Positions 8,412 through 16,988 are shown, counted from the stretch's first letter. The stretch is 32,147 nucleotides of DNA from CAWBNS01 sp964445105 (GCA_964445105.1 CAYUJS010000020.1:1-32147), one strand, 5' to 3'. Notes: generated from the letters alone by a model not told the origin. Numbers and translations are program-made.

Positions 8412-9470
8412 GTGCGGGTGCATATCCTGAGCCTTTTTCCTGGGTATTTCAGGGGCCCGCTAGACGAAAGCATTCTTAAACGCGCCCAGCAGCAAGGACT
8501 GGTCGACATCCAGCTCATCGATATTCGGGAATATTCCGAAGGGCGCCACCGGCAGGTGGATGATCGACCTTACGGCGGGGGGCCAGGTATGCTCCTTATG
8601 CCAGACCCTGTGACCAAAGCGCTCCGCGCTGCTAAAAGCGGTAGCTCGCAGGCCAAGGTGGTCTACCTCTCTCCTCAGGGAGGGCCGCTAACGGCGCGCA
8701 AAGCCAGAGAGCTAGCCCAAGTAGAGCACCTAATCCTGCTCTGCGGTCACTACGAAGGCATTGATCAGCGAGCTATAGACGCTGAGGTCGATGAGGAGAT
8801 CAGCATCGGCGACTATGTGCTGACGAACGGCTGCTTACCAGCCATAGTGCTACTAGACGCTACGCTGAGGTTTGTGCCAGGTGTGCTCGGGCATCATGAG
8901 GCATCGGAGCAGGACTCGTTTGAACGCGAGCTACTTGATTGCCCGCACTATACCCGCCCCGAGCTGTTTGAGGGCAGGAAAGTGCCCGCGGTGTTGCAGG
9001 CCGGGGACCATGCGGCAATACGCCGCTGGAGGCTTGCAGAGGCTGTGGCAAAAACACAAAAAGTGCGCCCAGATCTATACCAACGCTACCTGTGGCGCTT
9101 AGAAGAAGGAGTAGATAAGGAGACCAAACGCCAAGCGCCCGTCCTGCACAGGGTTGTGCTTAGCGTAGAGAACCTCCGGCGCAGCAAGCGCTTTTACCGC
9201 GATTTTTTGAGATTGGAAATTTTGCGTGAAAGCCCCGATAGCGTCGTTTGTGCCCTACACGGTCTAGAACTACTCCTTCAAGAAGGAAAACCCCAGCCGC
9301 TGGGAATACAGTTAGAGCTAGCCCTAAAAGGGCAAAAACAGATAGGTGAGTTAGCCAAAAAGGTGACCGAGTCGGAACTAGGCAGTTTTGAGGCAGCCGA
9401 CACCACAAATATCACCCATGTATGGCTCACCGATCCAGACGGGTACCGCTGGATGGTAAGACAGAGTTAA
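8412..9470 (+). CDS. trmD: tRNA (guanine37-N1)-methyltransferase TrmD with C-terminal VOC domain
   Basis: TrmD methylates G37 of tRNAs that read CNN codons and prevents +1 frameshifting. Residues 1 to about 235 are the SPOUT enzyme: HILSLFPGYF at the start, DDRPYGGGPGML near 50, the knot GHYEGIDQRAIDAEVDEEIS near 116, and SFERELLDCPHYTRP. From about residue 240 to 352 there is an extra domain with the glyoxalase/VOC pattern: LHRVVLSVENLRRSKRFYRD at its start and THVWLTDPDGYRWMV at its end. I recall chlamydial TrmD proteins being of this length, so the fusion is probably a phylum trait. The function of the added domain is unknown. The start is GTG at 8412. Confidence 0.95.
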   Translation: MRVHILSLFPGYFRGPLDESILKRAQQQGLVDIQLIDIREYSEGRHRQVDDRPYGGGPGMLLMPDPVTKALRAAKSGSSQAKVVYLSPQGGPLTARKARELAQVEHLILLCGHYEGIDQRAIDAEVDEEISIGDYVLTNGCLPAIVLLDATLRFVPGVLGHHEASEQDSFERELLDCPHYTRPELFEGRKVPAVLQAGDHAAIRRWRLAEAVAKTQKVRPDLYQRYLWRLEEGVDKETKRQAPVLHRVVLSVENLRRSKRFYRDFLRLEILRESPDSVVCALHGLELLLQEGKPQPLGIQLELALKGQKQIGELAKKVTESELGSFEAADTTNITHVWLTDPDGYRWMVRQS

Positions 9471-9489
9471 TGAAGAAGGAGAGCTGAAC

Positions 9490-9915
9490 ATGAGCAGAAC
9501 AAGATTGATCGAGAAGATCGAGCAACTACAACTTAAGAACACAATCCCTGAGTTTCGCGTGGGTGACACCATTCGCCTCCACACGCGTATTGTCGAAGGG
9601 GACAAAGAGCGAACACAGATGTTTCAAGGCACCGTCATTGCGCGTAAAGGCGTGGGATTGTCTGAGACTGTCTCTCTGCATCGCATCGCCTATGGCGAAG
9701 GCATGGAGCGCGTGTTTCTCATTAACAGCCCACGTATTTCAAAAGTTGAAGTGCTGAAGCACGGAAAAGTGCGCCGCAGTAAGCTATACTACCTGCGCGG
9801 CACTACAGGTAAGAAAGCTAAAGTCCAGTCACGTCTTGTCACTAAGGCGAAGAAAGGGCCAGCGACGCATACAGAGCAGTTCGTTGCACCGGAAGCAGAA
9901 GTAGTCACAGAATAG
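9490..9915 (+). CDS. rplS: 50S ribosomal protein L19
   Basis: L19 sits at the interface of the 30S and 50S subunits. The protein has IPEFRVGDTIRLHTRIVEGD near residue 19 and RTQMFQGTVIARKGVGLSET, with YYLRGTTGKKAKVQ near residue 100; all are family signatures. The C-terminus is extended by about 25 residues rich in Lys, Ala, Glu and Val, as in other chlamydial ribosomal proteins in this window. A GAAGGAGAG site precedes the ATG. It lies between trmD and rnhB. Confidence 0.95.
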   Translation: MSRTRLIEKIEQLQLKNTIPEFRVGDTIRLHTRIVEGDKERTQMFQGTVIARKGVGLSETVSLHRIAYGEGMERVFLINSPRISKVEVLKHGKVRRSKLYYLRGTTGKKAKVQSRLVTKAKKGPATHTEQFVAPEAEVVTE

Positions 9916-9929
9916 CAGCCGCACCTTCT

Positions 9930-10556
9930 GTGGTTACGGAGCTGACTGAGATCGAAAGTCGAGAGTACGCGCGTGGTTTCCGGTGTCTTGCAGGCATTGA
10001 TGAAGCTGGGCGCGGCCCTCTTGCTGGCCCCCTTGTTGCTGCGGCTTGCATCATTCCTCAAGGGCGCCACCTCCAGGGAATGAATGATAGCAAGCGGCTG
10101 ACACCGGCACAGCGCGGCAGACTCTACGAAAGCATCGCAGGCGATGAAACCATCATCTGGGCTGTCGGCCTCATTGACCACCAGACCATCGACCAAATTA
10201 ATATTTACCAAGCCACTATCGCCGCTATGAAAATGGCGGTTGATGGCCTAAAAGCAGCTCCTGACCTACTTCTGGTTGATGGAATGAACCTTTCTCATCG
10301 TGATTTGCCGTCTCGAAAAATTATACATGGGGACTGCCTATCTCAGTCCATTGCTGCCGCTTCTATTCTCGCCAAAGTGACTCGCGATCGCATCATGCTT
10401 GAGCTGCACCAGTTGTGGCCCCAATATGGATTTGACCGACACAAAGGATACGGCACGCCAGCTCACCTCAAAGCCCTTAACGAGCATGGGCCCTGCCCCA
10501 TTCACAGACGCAGTTTCCATCCTGTCGCCGCTGTAATAAAAGCCGTAGCAGGTTGA
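9930..10556 (+). CDS. rnhB: Ribonuclease HII
   Basis: RNase HII removes ribonucleotides from DNA and RNA-DNA hybrids. The 208-residue protein carries the active-site start GIDEAGRGPLAGPLVAAA near residue 22, LLLVDGMNL near residue 113, and GDCLSQSIAAASILAKVTRD near residue 135. HKGYGTPAHLKAL and HRRSFHP are also present. The start is GTG at 9930, 14 bases after the rplS stop. It is the last gene of the conserved block. In Chlamydia the next gene is gmk; here an island of about 8 kb intervenes. Confidence 0.95.
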   Translation: MVTELTEIESREYARGFRCLAGIDEAGRGPLAGPLVAAACIIPQGRHLQGMNDSKRLTPAQRGRLYESIAGDETIIWAVGLIDHQTIDQINIYQATIAAMKMAVDGLKAAPDLLLVDGMNLSHRDLPSRKIIHGDCLSQSIAAASILAKVTRDRIMLELHQLWPQYGFDRHKGYGTPAHLKALNEHGPCPIHRRSFHPVAAVIKAVAG

Positions 10557-10709
10557 TTCCGCGCTTTGCCTACCTGTCTCGCTGTTATCTATGCTCTCTG
10601 GTTAAGAGGCTAGATATACGCTTTTGTTCTAATTTTCCGTGCCTTGCCCTCTCTGCGACTAGCGCAGGTAGCGCCTACAAAGCGGGCAGTGCCTAGACTT
10701 TAAAAAGGA

Positions 10710-11283
10710 TTGTTACGGATCTTTCTTCTCTTCAAGCGCCACACGTTGGCTGCGGCGGTTTTTAGCAAAAAGTCGACCCTAGCACCTGCTGAACTTTTCA
10801 GCAAGAATCAGCCCAAGCAGCCAGCTGCAGCCCGCAACGCAGAGACATTGTACTGTAGCCGTCGAATCAGAGAAAAAGGAGATACTTCCGAGTATCGACT
10901 ACGACAGATTGTTAAGGAAGCTTAACGCATGTGTCGGGCCAATCCTTAAAAAAATATTAAATCGGATGAAAAGATATACAGATGAAAGCCTTAATGAAAT
11001 TGCAGCAGCGAGTCAGAGGAATGTATAAGGCTTGCGGGAAGATTCAAGAAAGAAGGATTTTCGGATGAGCAAATCCGTTGATAGCGTGGCAAAGGTACCG
11101 GCTTATCGGGAGGTAATTGAGCTGCATGAGAGGCAAGTTATGAGGATCGCCTAGTCGGTTACTGACGGAGATCCTCAAGTCAGGGCTTTTCTAAAGCGCC
11201 GCCCATTTTTATCCGACTACTGCCAAAGAATGGTGAGGGGGCTTTTTATGGAAAATAGATACGGGATCCTCAAAAAACAATAA
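10710..11283 (+). pseudogene. decayed gene of unknown function, several frameshifts and stops
   Basis: Coding-like sequence runs across this region but changes frame. A TTG-initiated frame behind AAAAAGGA (10710-10925) gives KSTLAPAELFSKNQPKQPAA. From about 10860 the next frame takes over with VESEKKEILPSIDYDRLLRK and ILNRMKRYTDESLNEIAAAS, and it ends at TAA 11026. Short frames then give YKACGKIQE and FKKEGFSDEQI. From 11065 the second frame resumes with SVDSVAKVPAYREVIELHER, meets TAG at 11152, and continues VRAFLKRRPFLSDYCQRMVR to TAA at 11281. Joined, this is about 190 residues of helical, basic protein. I do not recognise the family. Clustered disruptions suggest decay rather than recoding, though draft-sequence indels could add to it. 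Confidence 0.5.
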
Positions 11284-11304
11284 AAGAACGTTTGAAGCCT
11301 TTTG

Positions 11305-11475
11305 TTAAAGAGGCCTTCGCCCGCTCTTTGCAGCGGCCGCTTCAGTGAGGTCTAGCTTTATAAATCTATTCAGCTGGCTATGGCCTTGGTGTGCAAGCAG
11401 GCCCAACGCCTTCCTTCTGGGATCCAAAAAAGCGGTCATCTCATCAAGTTGTAGAGACCAATCTGTAGCCCCCAT
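11305..11475 (-). CDS. possible 56-residue protein downstream of the GH9 gene
   Basis: An open frame on the minus strand runs from ATG at 11475 to TAA at 11305-11307 and begins MGATDWSLQLDEMTAFLDP. It continues with RRKALGLLAHQGH and ends in a basic tail. It lies 43 bases downstream of the GH9 stop on the same strand, so it could be cotranscribed. No good ribosome-binding site precedes the ATG; the upstream bases form part of a G/C hairpin. It may be a small gene or a remnant. No domain is recognised. Confidence 0.3.
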   Translation of the reverse strand: MGATDWSLQLDEMTAFLDPRRKALGLLAHQGHSQLNRFIKLDLTEAAAAKSGRRPL

Positions 11476-11518
11476 CGGGGGCAAACCACGGCACTTGCGG
11501 CTACTGCATCATTGAAGG

Positions 11519-14500
11519 CTAAGGCAGATACCAAAGGCCAAACAGCAACCTATCGTCGCGTGGCTGGCGGTTTTTAAGAGCAGTGCTGGGCGCCCAGGCT
11601 TCGTCTAGGAGGTAGCCATAGGTAAAGATCGCGCCTGCGTTGGTTTCCCAGATAGTGAATTCATTCTGACCTACGCTGTAGTAGTTGTGCGGCACCCAGC
11701 GCCTGAGGATGGGGATGCTGATCTTTCCATCTGTTCCCAGGTATTTTGCGCCGAGGAAGTTATGCACAGTTCCTGTGGAGTCTTTTGGATACCAAATGGA
11801 ATCAAAATCGCTTAAGGTAAGCTCATTAGGCCCGTAAATCATAATTCCCGGAAAAGGGTCTAGCCAGGTGAGGTAGTCGTTAAAGCGGTAGTGGTTTTTT
11901 ACAGGGTAGACGTAGCCTATGCCTGTAGACCAGGACATGCCCATGGGGTTGGATCCAAGCATGTAATTAGCATCGGCTACAGCGGCGTCCAGATATCTTT
12001 GGTCCTTGGTGACATGGTAGGCCAAGAGCAAAAAGACTGCGGGATTAGTCATTGCGTTTGCTCCCCAGGCTAGACCGCTATTTTTGGCAGGATCCCAAGA
12101 AATTCGGTAGGGATTTGAGGTGCTAAATTTTAAATAGCCGTCGGCCACATTCGTAAAAATTTTGGACCAGGCGTTTGTTACAGCCTCTCCTAACTCTGTC
12201 TTTAGGGTGCTGTTGAGGAAGAGGGGCGCCATTAACCAGTGGATAAAGTCGCGGTTTGTATAGGGCCAAGTGCCGGGCAAAAGAACCGTTTTCTGATAAG
12301 TAAGGTTACCTGCTATCACAGTCTGTGGGACTGCATTGGTAGCGGTCTGCATTTGTGTGAGCAGTGCGGTCAGGCCGGCTAGATAAGTTTTATCGTTGGT
12401 CAACAAATACATTTGCATTTGCGCCCCCGCCTGAAATGGGGCGTTAAAATTTTCGTCCTCGGTGTAGCTCATTGTGTAGGATGTGCCCACCCCCCGATTG
12501 GTCTTGGCTTGCATCACGTAGTTATTCAGTTTATTGGCAGGATTGACTCCGTAAGCATAGGCTTTTTCGGCTAATGTTTGCCATTGGGCGGCCTTGGCAG
12601 CGCTGAAAGGCTTCACCAGGCGTGCAAACTGTGCTGTAGCGGCTGCGAAGGCTAGCGATCCTTGCCGACCCCGCTCGCCGTAGGAATAGGGGTGGGCCGC
12701 GTCGTCGGGCGCAGGGTGCGTGTCAGACATGAGGCGCGATGAGACGCCCCCATTTTGATCCATACTATTTTTCCAAACGATTAGTCCCCATTCGGCTTCA
12801 TTGAGCAGGTCGGGAATGCCATCCCCAGATTCAGGGATATTCAACTGATTATCGGAGAAATTTTGCGGCTTTAGCTCGTATAGATAGAGTAAAGCCATCA
12901 AATTATTATAGTGAAATAGACGCTTTTGGTAGTCGCCCGCGTCGTACCAACCACCGGTGCCGTCTTGGTGCACTTTACTTTTATCAAGACTACCGCCGGA
13001 GATATCAAAGTCTGCAATTTCCGACCATATGGTGGGTTTAGTGTAGGGCGTCACACTTTTGCGCAGGTCCCTTGGAACCACTTCAACGATGTCGTTTTCG
13101 TAAACAGGGCCCTTGTGGTAAGCGGGCCGTGTCCAGTTGGAGTAAGGTTTATCGACGGAGTGACCGCTTCGTTGCAGATACAGGCTCCTAACCATAGTGT
13201 AGAAGGGCTCGCCGTAGGTGTCTTTGCCTACATGGAAGGACCATGAACGGCCCACACCCGGCACCGAGAGGAAGTAGTCGCCCGCTGTAGTTAAAGTAGA
13301 AAGGTCCATTTCATATAGCATCTCGCCTGACTGGGCACTTGCTCCTTTAGCTGCGATCGTACCAGAAAGCGCCTCCGCGCCAGAATTTACATCGATTACA
13401 CGAAAGCTTTTCGCTGCCGAAAAGTCCACGGGGCCCAGATCCCATAAATAACCCCCCAGATAAGCGTACTTGGCTCCTGAAGGGAGGTAGCCCATTTGGT
13501 TCACCTTGATGGAACGAGAAACGGTACGTAGCTCATCATAGGTGAAGGTGACTGCTTTGCCGTCGCCGGTAGTGATTGTGTAAGCATCTCCATCCTTCAT
13601 CGGAAAGGGGAATTGCAAGTACGCATAGACGGCGAAGGTAGAGTAGGGAGAATTACCACCTGCCCAATCCGCTTTCCCAAGTGACGTAATCATGTGAGTG
13701 ACCTGAAGAGGGGTTTGCGCTTGTGCATAGTCTTTATCATCGGTACTTGAAATGGTAAAAAACGCAGGTGTGGCCAACTGGCGCTCGCCGGTATTTTCGC
13801 GTGCTTGGACATAGTACTTATTCACCGGTGCCAAAATGTTGGTTTTCATAGAACCATAGTCTGGCTTGGCGTTAGGTGAGATCGTGGACAACCATTTTTG
13901 CTGAGCGGCAGCTAAGTTAATTCCTTTGTAGGCGGGATCGGTATTCATGAGCTTTTGGATCTGTGCCGTAAGGTCGGCCGTCTGGTCAATTGCCACGATG
14001 GCCCATTGGTTAGAGAGTAGAAGAAGCTGATGAATGCCGTTGTACTGCGGTAGGGTAATAGGATACATCCCTTGTTTATCGGCCGGAATACCGTCGTAGC
14101 CAGTCGCAGGCACGAAAGTATCTGCGGTGGACGGGAGCGCAGCGGGGGTAGGGCTGGTTGTTGTCGGCGATGTGCGGTAGTAGGCGAAGGCCAAGGTAAT
14201 AGGCGTGCCTTTAGGTGGGATAACCTTGAACTTAACGTAAAACTGGCCCGTGGCGTAGTCAAACCGGCCTGTGCCGTCGCCCATCAGCGCACCTGCTCCA
14301 CTATCGGCTACGCTTTGGCTTCCCGCCTGGATTTTTACAGAACCCACTACGTAGCTCCTCGTCTGTAAGTCCGTTTCATGCAGATACAAAAAATCTTGAA
14401 TTTCTGCGGAGACGCCGCCAGCATTTATAATTTTCACCGTGGAGGCTTTGGTAGGTACATTGGTCGCCGATAGCTGTAAAAACATACAAAATATAAAAAA

Positions 14501-14530
14501 TAAATAAATTTTATTAATTAAATTTGCCAT
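11519..14530 (-). CDS. secreted glycoside hydrolase family 9 (cellulase-type) protein
   Basis: A 1003-residue protein with an N-terminal signal peptide (hydrophobic segment YLFFIFCMFLQLSA). Residues 30-330 form a Thr/Ser/Gly-rich, probably beta-sheet region I cannot assign. Residues 335-430 resemble the Ig-like CelD_N domain (RSIKVNQMGYLPSGAKYAYL). Residues 440-990 are the GH9 catalytic domain. The general-base aspartates lie in GGWYDAGDYQKR near 527, and the catalytic-acid glutamate in QNEFTIWETNAGAIFTYGYL near 957. LGSNPMGMSWSTGIGYVYP is also a GH9 feature. GH9 enzymes cleave beta-1,4-glucans, so a plausible target is the cellulose of amoebal cyst walls; this is inference. It has its own near-consensus promoter, no clear Shine-Dalgarno sequence, and no cellulose-binding module that I can see. 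Confidence 0.9.
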   Translation of the reverse strand: MANLINKIYLFFIFCMFLQLSATNVPTKASTVKIINAGGVSAEIQDFLYLHETDLQTRSYVVGSVKIQAGSQSVADSGAGALMGDGTGRFDYATGQFYVKFKVIPPKGTPITLAFAYYRTSPTTTSPTPAALPSTADTFVPATGYDGIPADKQGMYPITLPQYNGIHQLLLLSNQWAIVAIDQTADLTAQIQKLMNTDPAYKGINLAAAQQKWLSTISPNAKPDYGSMKTNILAPVNKYYVQARENTGERQLATPAFFTISSTDDKDYAQAQTPLQVTHMITSLGKADWAGGNSPYSTFAVYAYLQFPFPMKDGDAYTITTGDGKAVTFTYDELRTVSRSIKVNQMGYLPSGAKYAYLGGYLWDLGPVDFSAAKSFRVIDVNSGAEALSGTIAAKGASAQSGEMLYEMDLSTLTTAGDYFLSVPGVGRSWSFHVGKDTYGEPFYTMVRSLYLQRSGHSVDKPYSNWTRPAYHKGPVYENDIVEVVPRDLRKSVTPYTKPTIWSEIADFDISGGSLDKSKVHQDGTGGWYDAGDYQKRLFHYNNLMALLYLYELKPQNFSDNQLNIPESGDGIPDLLNEAEWGLIVWKNSMDQNGGVSSRLMSDTHPAPDDAAHPYSYGERGRQGSLAFAAATAQFARLVKPFSAAKAAQWQTLAEKAYAYGVNPANKLNNYVMQAKTNRGVGTSYTMSYTEDENFNAPFQAGAQMQMYLLTNDKTYLAGLTALLTQMQTATNAVPQTVIAGNLTYQKTVLLPGTWPYTNRDFIHWLMAPLFLNSTLKTELGEAVTNAWSKIFTNVADGYLKFSTSNPYRISWDPAKNSGLAWGANAMTNPAVFLLLAYHVTKDQRYLDAAVADANYMLGSNPMGMSWSTGIGYVYPVKNHYRFNDYLTWLDPFPGIMIYGPNELTLSDFDSIWYPKDSTGTVHNFLGAKYLGTDGKISIPILRRWVPHNYYSVGQNEFTIWETNAGAIFTYGYLLDEAWAPSTALKNRQPRDDRLLFGLWYLP

Positions 14531-14560
14531 AGATACATTTTTTTAATTAGACTAACTAAA

Positions 14561-14589
14561 TATTATTAAAATATGTATTTTTTTGTCAA
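14561..14589 (-). promoter_or_regulatory. sigma70-type promoter of the GH9 gene
   Basis: On the minus strand, TTGACA (14589-14584) and TAATAT (14566-14561) are separated by 17 bases. The -10 element ends 30 bases before the GH9 ATG, giving a leader of about 24 bases. The surrounding DNA is strongly AT-rich. This is the best match to the general sigma consensus in the window. Confidence 0.7.
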
Positions 14590-14670
14590 TTTTCGGTTAA
14601 TTAATTAGTAATGGTTTGTTTAATGTAGAATCTGGTCTAGATCCACGGTTTCGGTCTGAACTTTGCTACC

Positions 14671-14850
14671 TTGGAAAAAGAGAAAATCTTGATGGCTTTT
14701 GGAGATATGTACATCGCTTTACGAGCAGGGGATTTCGAAACGTTCTTAGTGCACTTGACCACCGTACAGGAGCTTATTAAAGTGAGGGCGAGATTACGTG
14801 AAGAAGCTACGCCAAGAGTGCATGACGACGCGGACAAGGTGAATAAATGC

Positions 14851-14856
<6 letters not shown>
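14671..14856 (+). CDS. short hypothetical protein or gene remnant before the assembly gap
   Basis: The frame is open from 14641 to a TAA at 14854-14856. It reads as a helical protein: MAFGDMYIALRAGDFETFLV, then HLTTVQELIKVRARLREEA. Possible starts are TTG at 14671 or ATG at 14692; neither has a strong ribosome-binding site. I recognise no domain. It ends at the direct repeat and poly-G gap, so its relation to the next gene is uncertain. It may be the end of a truncated gene cut by whatever rearranged this region. Confidence 0.35.
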
Positions 14857-14948
<92 letters not shown>

Positions 14949-14961
14949 GGTTTTTATTTGG

Positions 14962-14995
14962 GCCTTATTTTGTTGGGTTTTGGCTATCCCAGCGC
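14962..14995 (+). repeat. 34-base direct repeat, copy 2, followed by poly-C
   Basis: This is the partner of the copy at 14851-14884. It is followed by T and eleven Cs (14997-15007). The C run may be the real homopolymer at which assembly failed. Confidence 0.75.
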
Positions 14996-15097
14996 TCCCC
15001 CCCCCCCGATTTACCTGGCTAACCGCCAGAACGCCCTTCGGCTGGTTGAATAAAACGCGCCAGTCATGCTACCAACAGGTTGTACCCCTGGAGAGCT

Positions 15098-16072
15098 ATG
15101 CCCTCAGAGTTCCACCGACAATTAGCTGACCTCTCTTATGACTTGGTAGAGATCATGCACGGCGAAGCTACGATGTCGTTGCCTGGCGAAATGGGAAAGC
15201 GCGTGGAGGGCTTTCTTTTGCGCCACCAACACGAAATCCAGGGGCTGGATCGGCTAGCCTTGAAAAATTTGGCGGCGCAGCTCAGACTTTCTGGCTTAGA
15301 AAATGACGCTTCCGTTTTTGAGCTTATAGAAAACCTTTACAAGCAGGTAGGCTGCGGCGCTTTTGCAGCACAGAGGCACTCCGTTCAAACACGTGTGCAA
15401 GCAGTGCCTGCTGCCGATCCTACCAGACTCAGTTTAGAAGGCTGCTTCGATGTTACCGATGAAGCTCTTTTCGCTTTGTCGCGCTGGTCGGATTGGGCGC
15501 GCTTAGAAAAGCTCAGCCTTCACTTGTGTACCGAGGTTACAGATCGCGGCGTTGCTGCGCTGGCTTACTCTTCCCAGTTGACACGCCTGGTGGAACTAGC
15601 GCTCGGGGGCTGTCTGTTGATCACAGATCATGGAATTGCCGAGCTGGTGCATGGGAAAAGAGAGTGGCGCAGCTTAGATTTGAGTAACCTAATGCAAATA
15701 AGCGATGCCTCTCTAGGCTTTATTGCCCATGCACAGGCTTGTCGAAAGTTGCTCCGCTTGCGCCTCTTCGGCACTAAACACATCACAGACAAAGGCCTCC
15801 ATCTGTTAGCAAACGCGCCTGGGTTGCAAAATTTACGCGAGTTAGACCTGGGAGGGGGGCTGTTCCAGCTTTCTGAGCAAGGCCTTCTCTCTTTAGCCGA
15901 GCTAAAGTCGTTAGAAAAATTGTCCCTCAAAGAATGCTCTGGCGTAAGCGATAAAGTCTTGACGATGTTGGCGACTCTTCCTAAACTAAGGTGGATAGAT
16001 CTAGCGGATTGCCCTGCAATCAGCTTAGAGGGGCTGCAAGCCGTAGCCCATTTGGAATTGACCGGACAATAA
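15098..16072 (+). CDS. leucine-rich repeat protein (cysteine-containing, F-box type repeats)
   Basis: The ATG at 15098 has a GGAGAG site just upstream and gives a 324-residue protein. The N-terminal 110 residues are helical and unassigned. From about residue 112 to the end there are at least seven repeats of the cysteine-containing LRR type. Examples are RLSLEGCFDVTDEALFAL, KLSLHLCTEVTDRGVAAL, LALGGCLLITDHGIAEL and KLSLKECSGVSDKVLTML. This repeat class is typical of eukaryotic F-box proteins and of effectors of intracellular bacteria. No F-box or secretion signal is visible to me, though type III signals are hard to see by eye. One base separates its stop from the next ATG, so the two are probably cotranscribed. 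Confidence 0.8.
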   Translation: MPSEFHRQLADLSYDLVEIMHGEATMSLPGEMGKRVEGFLLRHQHEIQGLDRLALKNLAAQLRLSGLENDASVFELIENLYKQVGCGAFAAQRHSVQTRVQAVPAADPTRLSLEGCFDVTDEALFALSRWSDWARLEKLSLHLCTEVTDRGVAALAYSSQLTRLVELALGGCLLITDHGIAELVHGKREWRSLDLSNLMQISDASLGFIAHAQACRKLLRLRLFGTKHITDKGLHLLANAPGLQNLRELDLGGGLFQLSEQGLLSLAELKSLEKLSLKECSGVSDKVLTMLATLPKLRWIDLADCPAISLEGLQAVAHLELTGQ

Positions 16073-16073
16073 G

Positions 16074-16988
16074 ATGACCTATTGGATACTCAGCTCGCAC
16101 GCAGATCTGTGGAGCGAGCCAGTTTCGGGAGCGGATCCTAAGCACCGGCAGACGCAGCTCCTGTTTGCAGAGAAAGTGAAATTACTCAAAAAAGATGGCC
16201 CTTGGGCTTACGTAGAGGCTATTGAACAGCTCCAATTTACCGAGCAGGGCTGGCGCGGTTACCTAGGTTGGGTGCTAGCGGACGACTTGCGGCCAGTCGC
16301 TCAAACGGTCAAAGACAATCTTGTCATGGTGGTGCCTGGTGGCTGCCTTCAGTGGAGGGGGACCTGTTTGTTCCTACTTTTAGGGACTCGTTTATGCGGC
16401 GTGGCACAGGCTCACGGCGATTGGGAGCTCCTTTTGCCGGATGGGAGCGTGGGCTGGATTGCTGGCGATCAAGTAGCCCCCTTCCCAGCTGTTGGCTGGC
16501 GCGCATCGCTTATTCAGCTGGGTCGTACCTTTTTGGGCACCCCCTATCTTTGGGGTGGCCGCAGCCCCTACCTGGCGCAGATCGCGCGGACGGGAGTGGA
16601 CTGCTCAGGTTTCGTGAACCTGCTTTATAGGGTTTACGGCACGGATTTGCCCCGAGATGCACATGACCAGTTTCTTTACTGTCAACCTTGCTCTGCTGCC
16701 GAGCTGGAACCGGGTGATCTGGTTTTTACGAAGCCTTCAACTGGTGCGCGCGTTGACCACGTGATGCTTTTTCTCGGCGAGGAGCTTCTTCTAGAGGCCA
16801 CCAGAGCTTCGGGCTCTGTGCGGACGATCACTTTCCAAGAAAAGCTGGGGATCAAACGCCAAGAGATGCAGGCTGGCGAGGTGCAAATAAGCGGCACGCA
16901 AGCTTTTGGAAGCTACTTTCAGGGCCGAGTTACTTGCGGCCGGGTCCCTAGAAAAATCGCAGAAGCTGGGAATTTTCCGCCATGTTAA
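16074..16988 (+). CDS. NlpC/P60 peptidase with N-terminal SH3-like domains
   Basis: A 304-residue protein without a signal peptide. Residues 1-135 look like two bacterial SH3-type domains (WILSSHADLWSEPVSG; LPDGSVGWIAGDQV). Residues 140-290 are NlpC/P60, with TPYLWGGRSP, the catalytic Cys177 in GVDCSGFVNLLYR and the catalytic His229 in VDHVMLFLG. This matches the YkfC-type layout. Such enzymes cut between D-Glu and diaminopimelate in murein peptides, usually in the cytoplasm for recycling. From memory, an NlpC/P60 enzyme has been studied in chlamydiae in this role. It follows the LRR gene by one base. Whether this is the housekeeping copy or an island-borne extra copy cannot be judged from the window. 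Confidence 0.85.
   Translation: MTYWILSSHADLWSEPVSGADPKHRQTQLLFAEKVKLLKKDGPWAYVEAIEQLQFTEQGWRGYLGWVLADDLRPVAQTVKDNLVMVVPGGCLQWRGTCLFLLLGTRLCGVAQAHGDWELLLPDGSVGWIAGDQVAPFPAVGWRASLIQLGRTFLGTPYLWGGRSPYLAQIARTGVDCSGFVNLLYRVYGTDLPRDAHDQFLYCQPCSAAELEPGDLVFTKPSTGARVDHVMLFLGEELLLEATRASGSVRTITFQEKLGIKRQEMQAGEVQISGTQAFGSYFQGRVTCGRVPRKIAEAGNFPPC

Noticed and set aside
11152..11154. In-frame TAG read as recoding or stop-codon readthrough
   Set aside because: The same region has other stops and frame changes, so decay is simpler.
11469..11483. GCCCCC-ATC-GGGGGC hairpin considered as the GH9 terminator
   Set aside because: No T run follows on either strand; it overlaps the start of the small ORF at 11475.
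12926..13246. Plus-strand ORF of 106 residues inside the GH9 gene
   Set aside because: It is antisense to the catalytic domain, where the GH9 frame has clear motifs.
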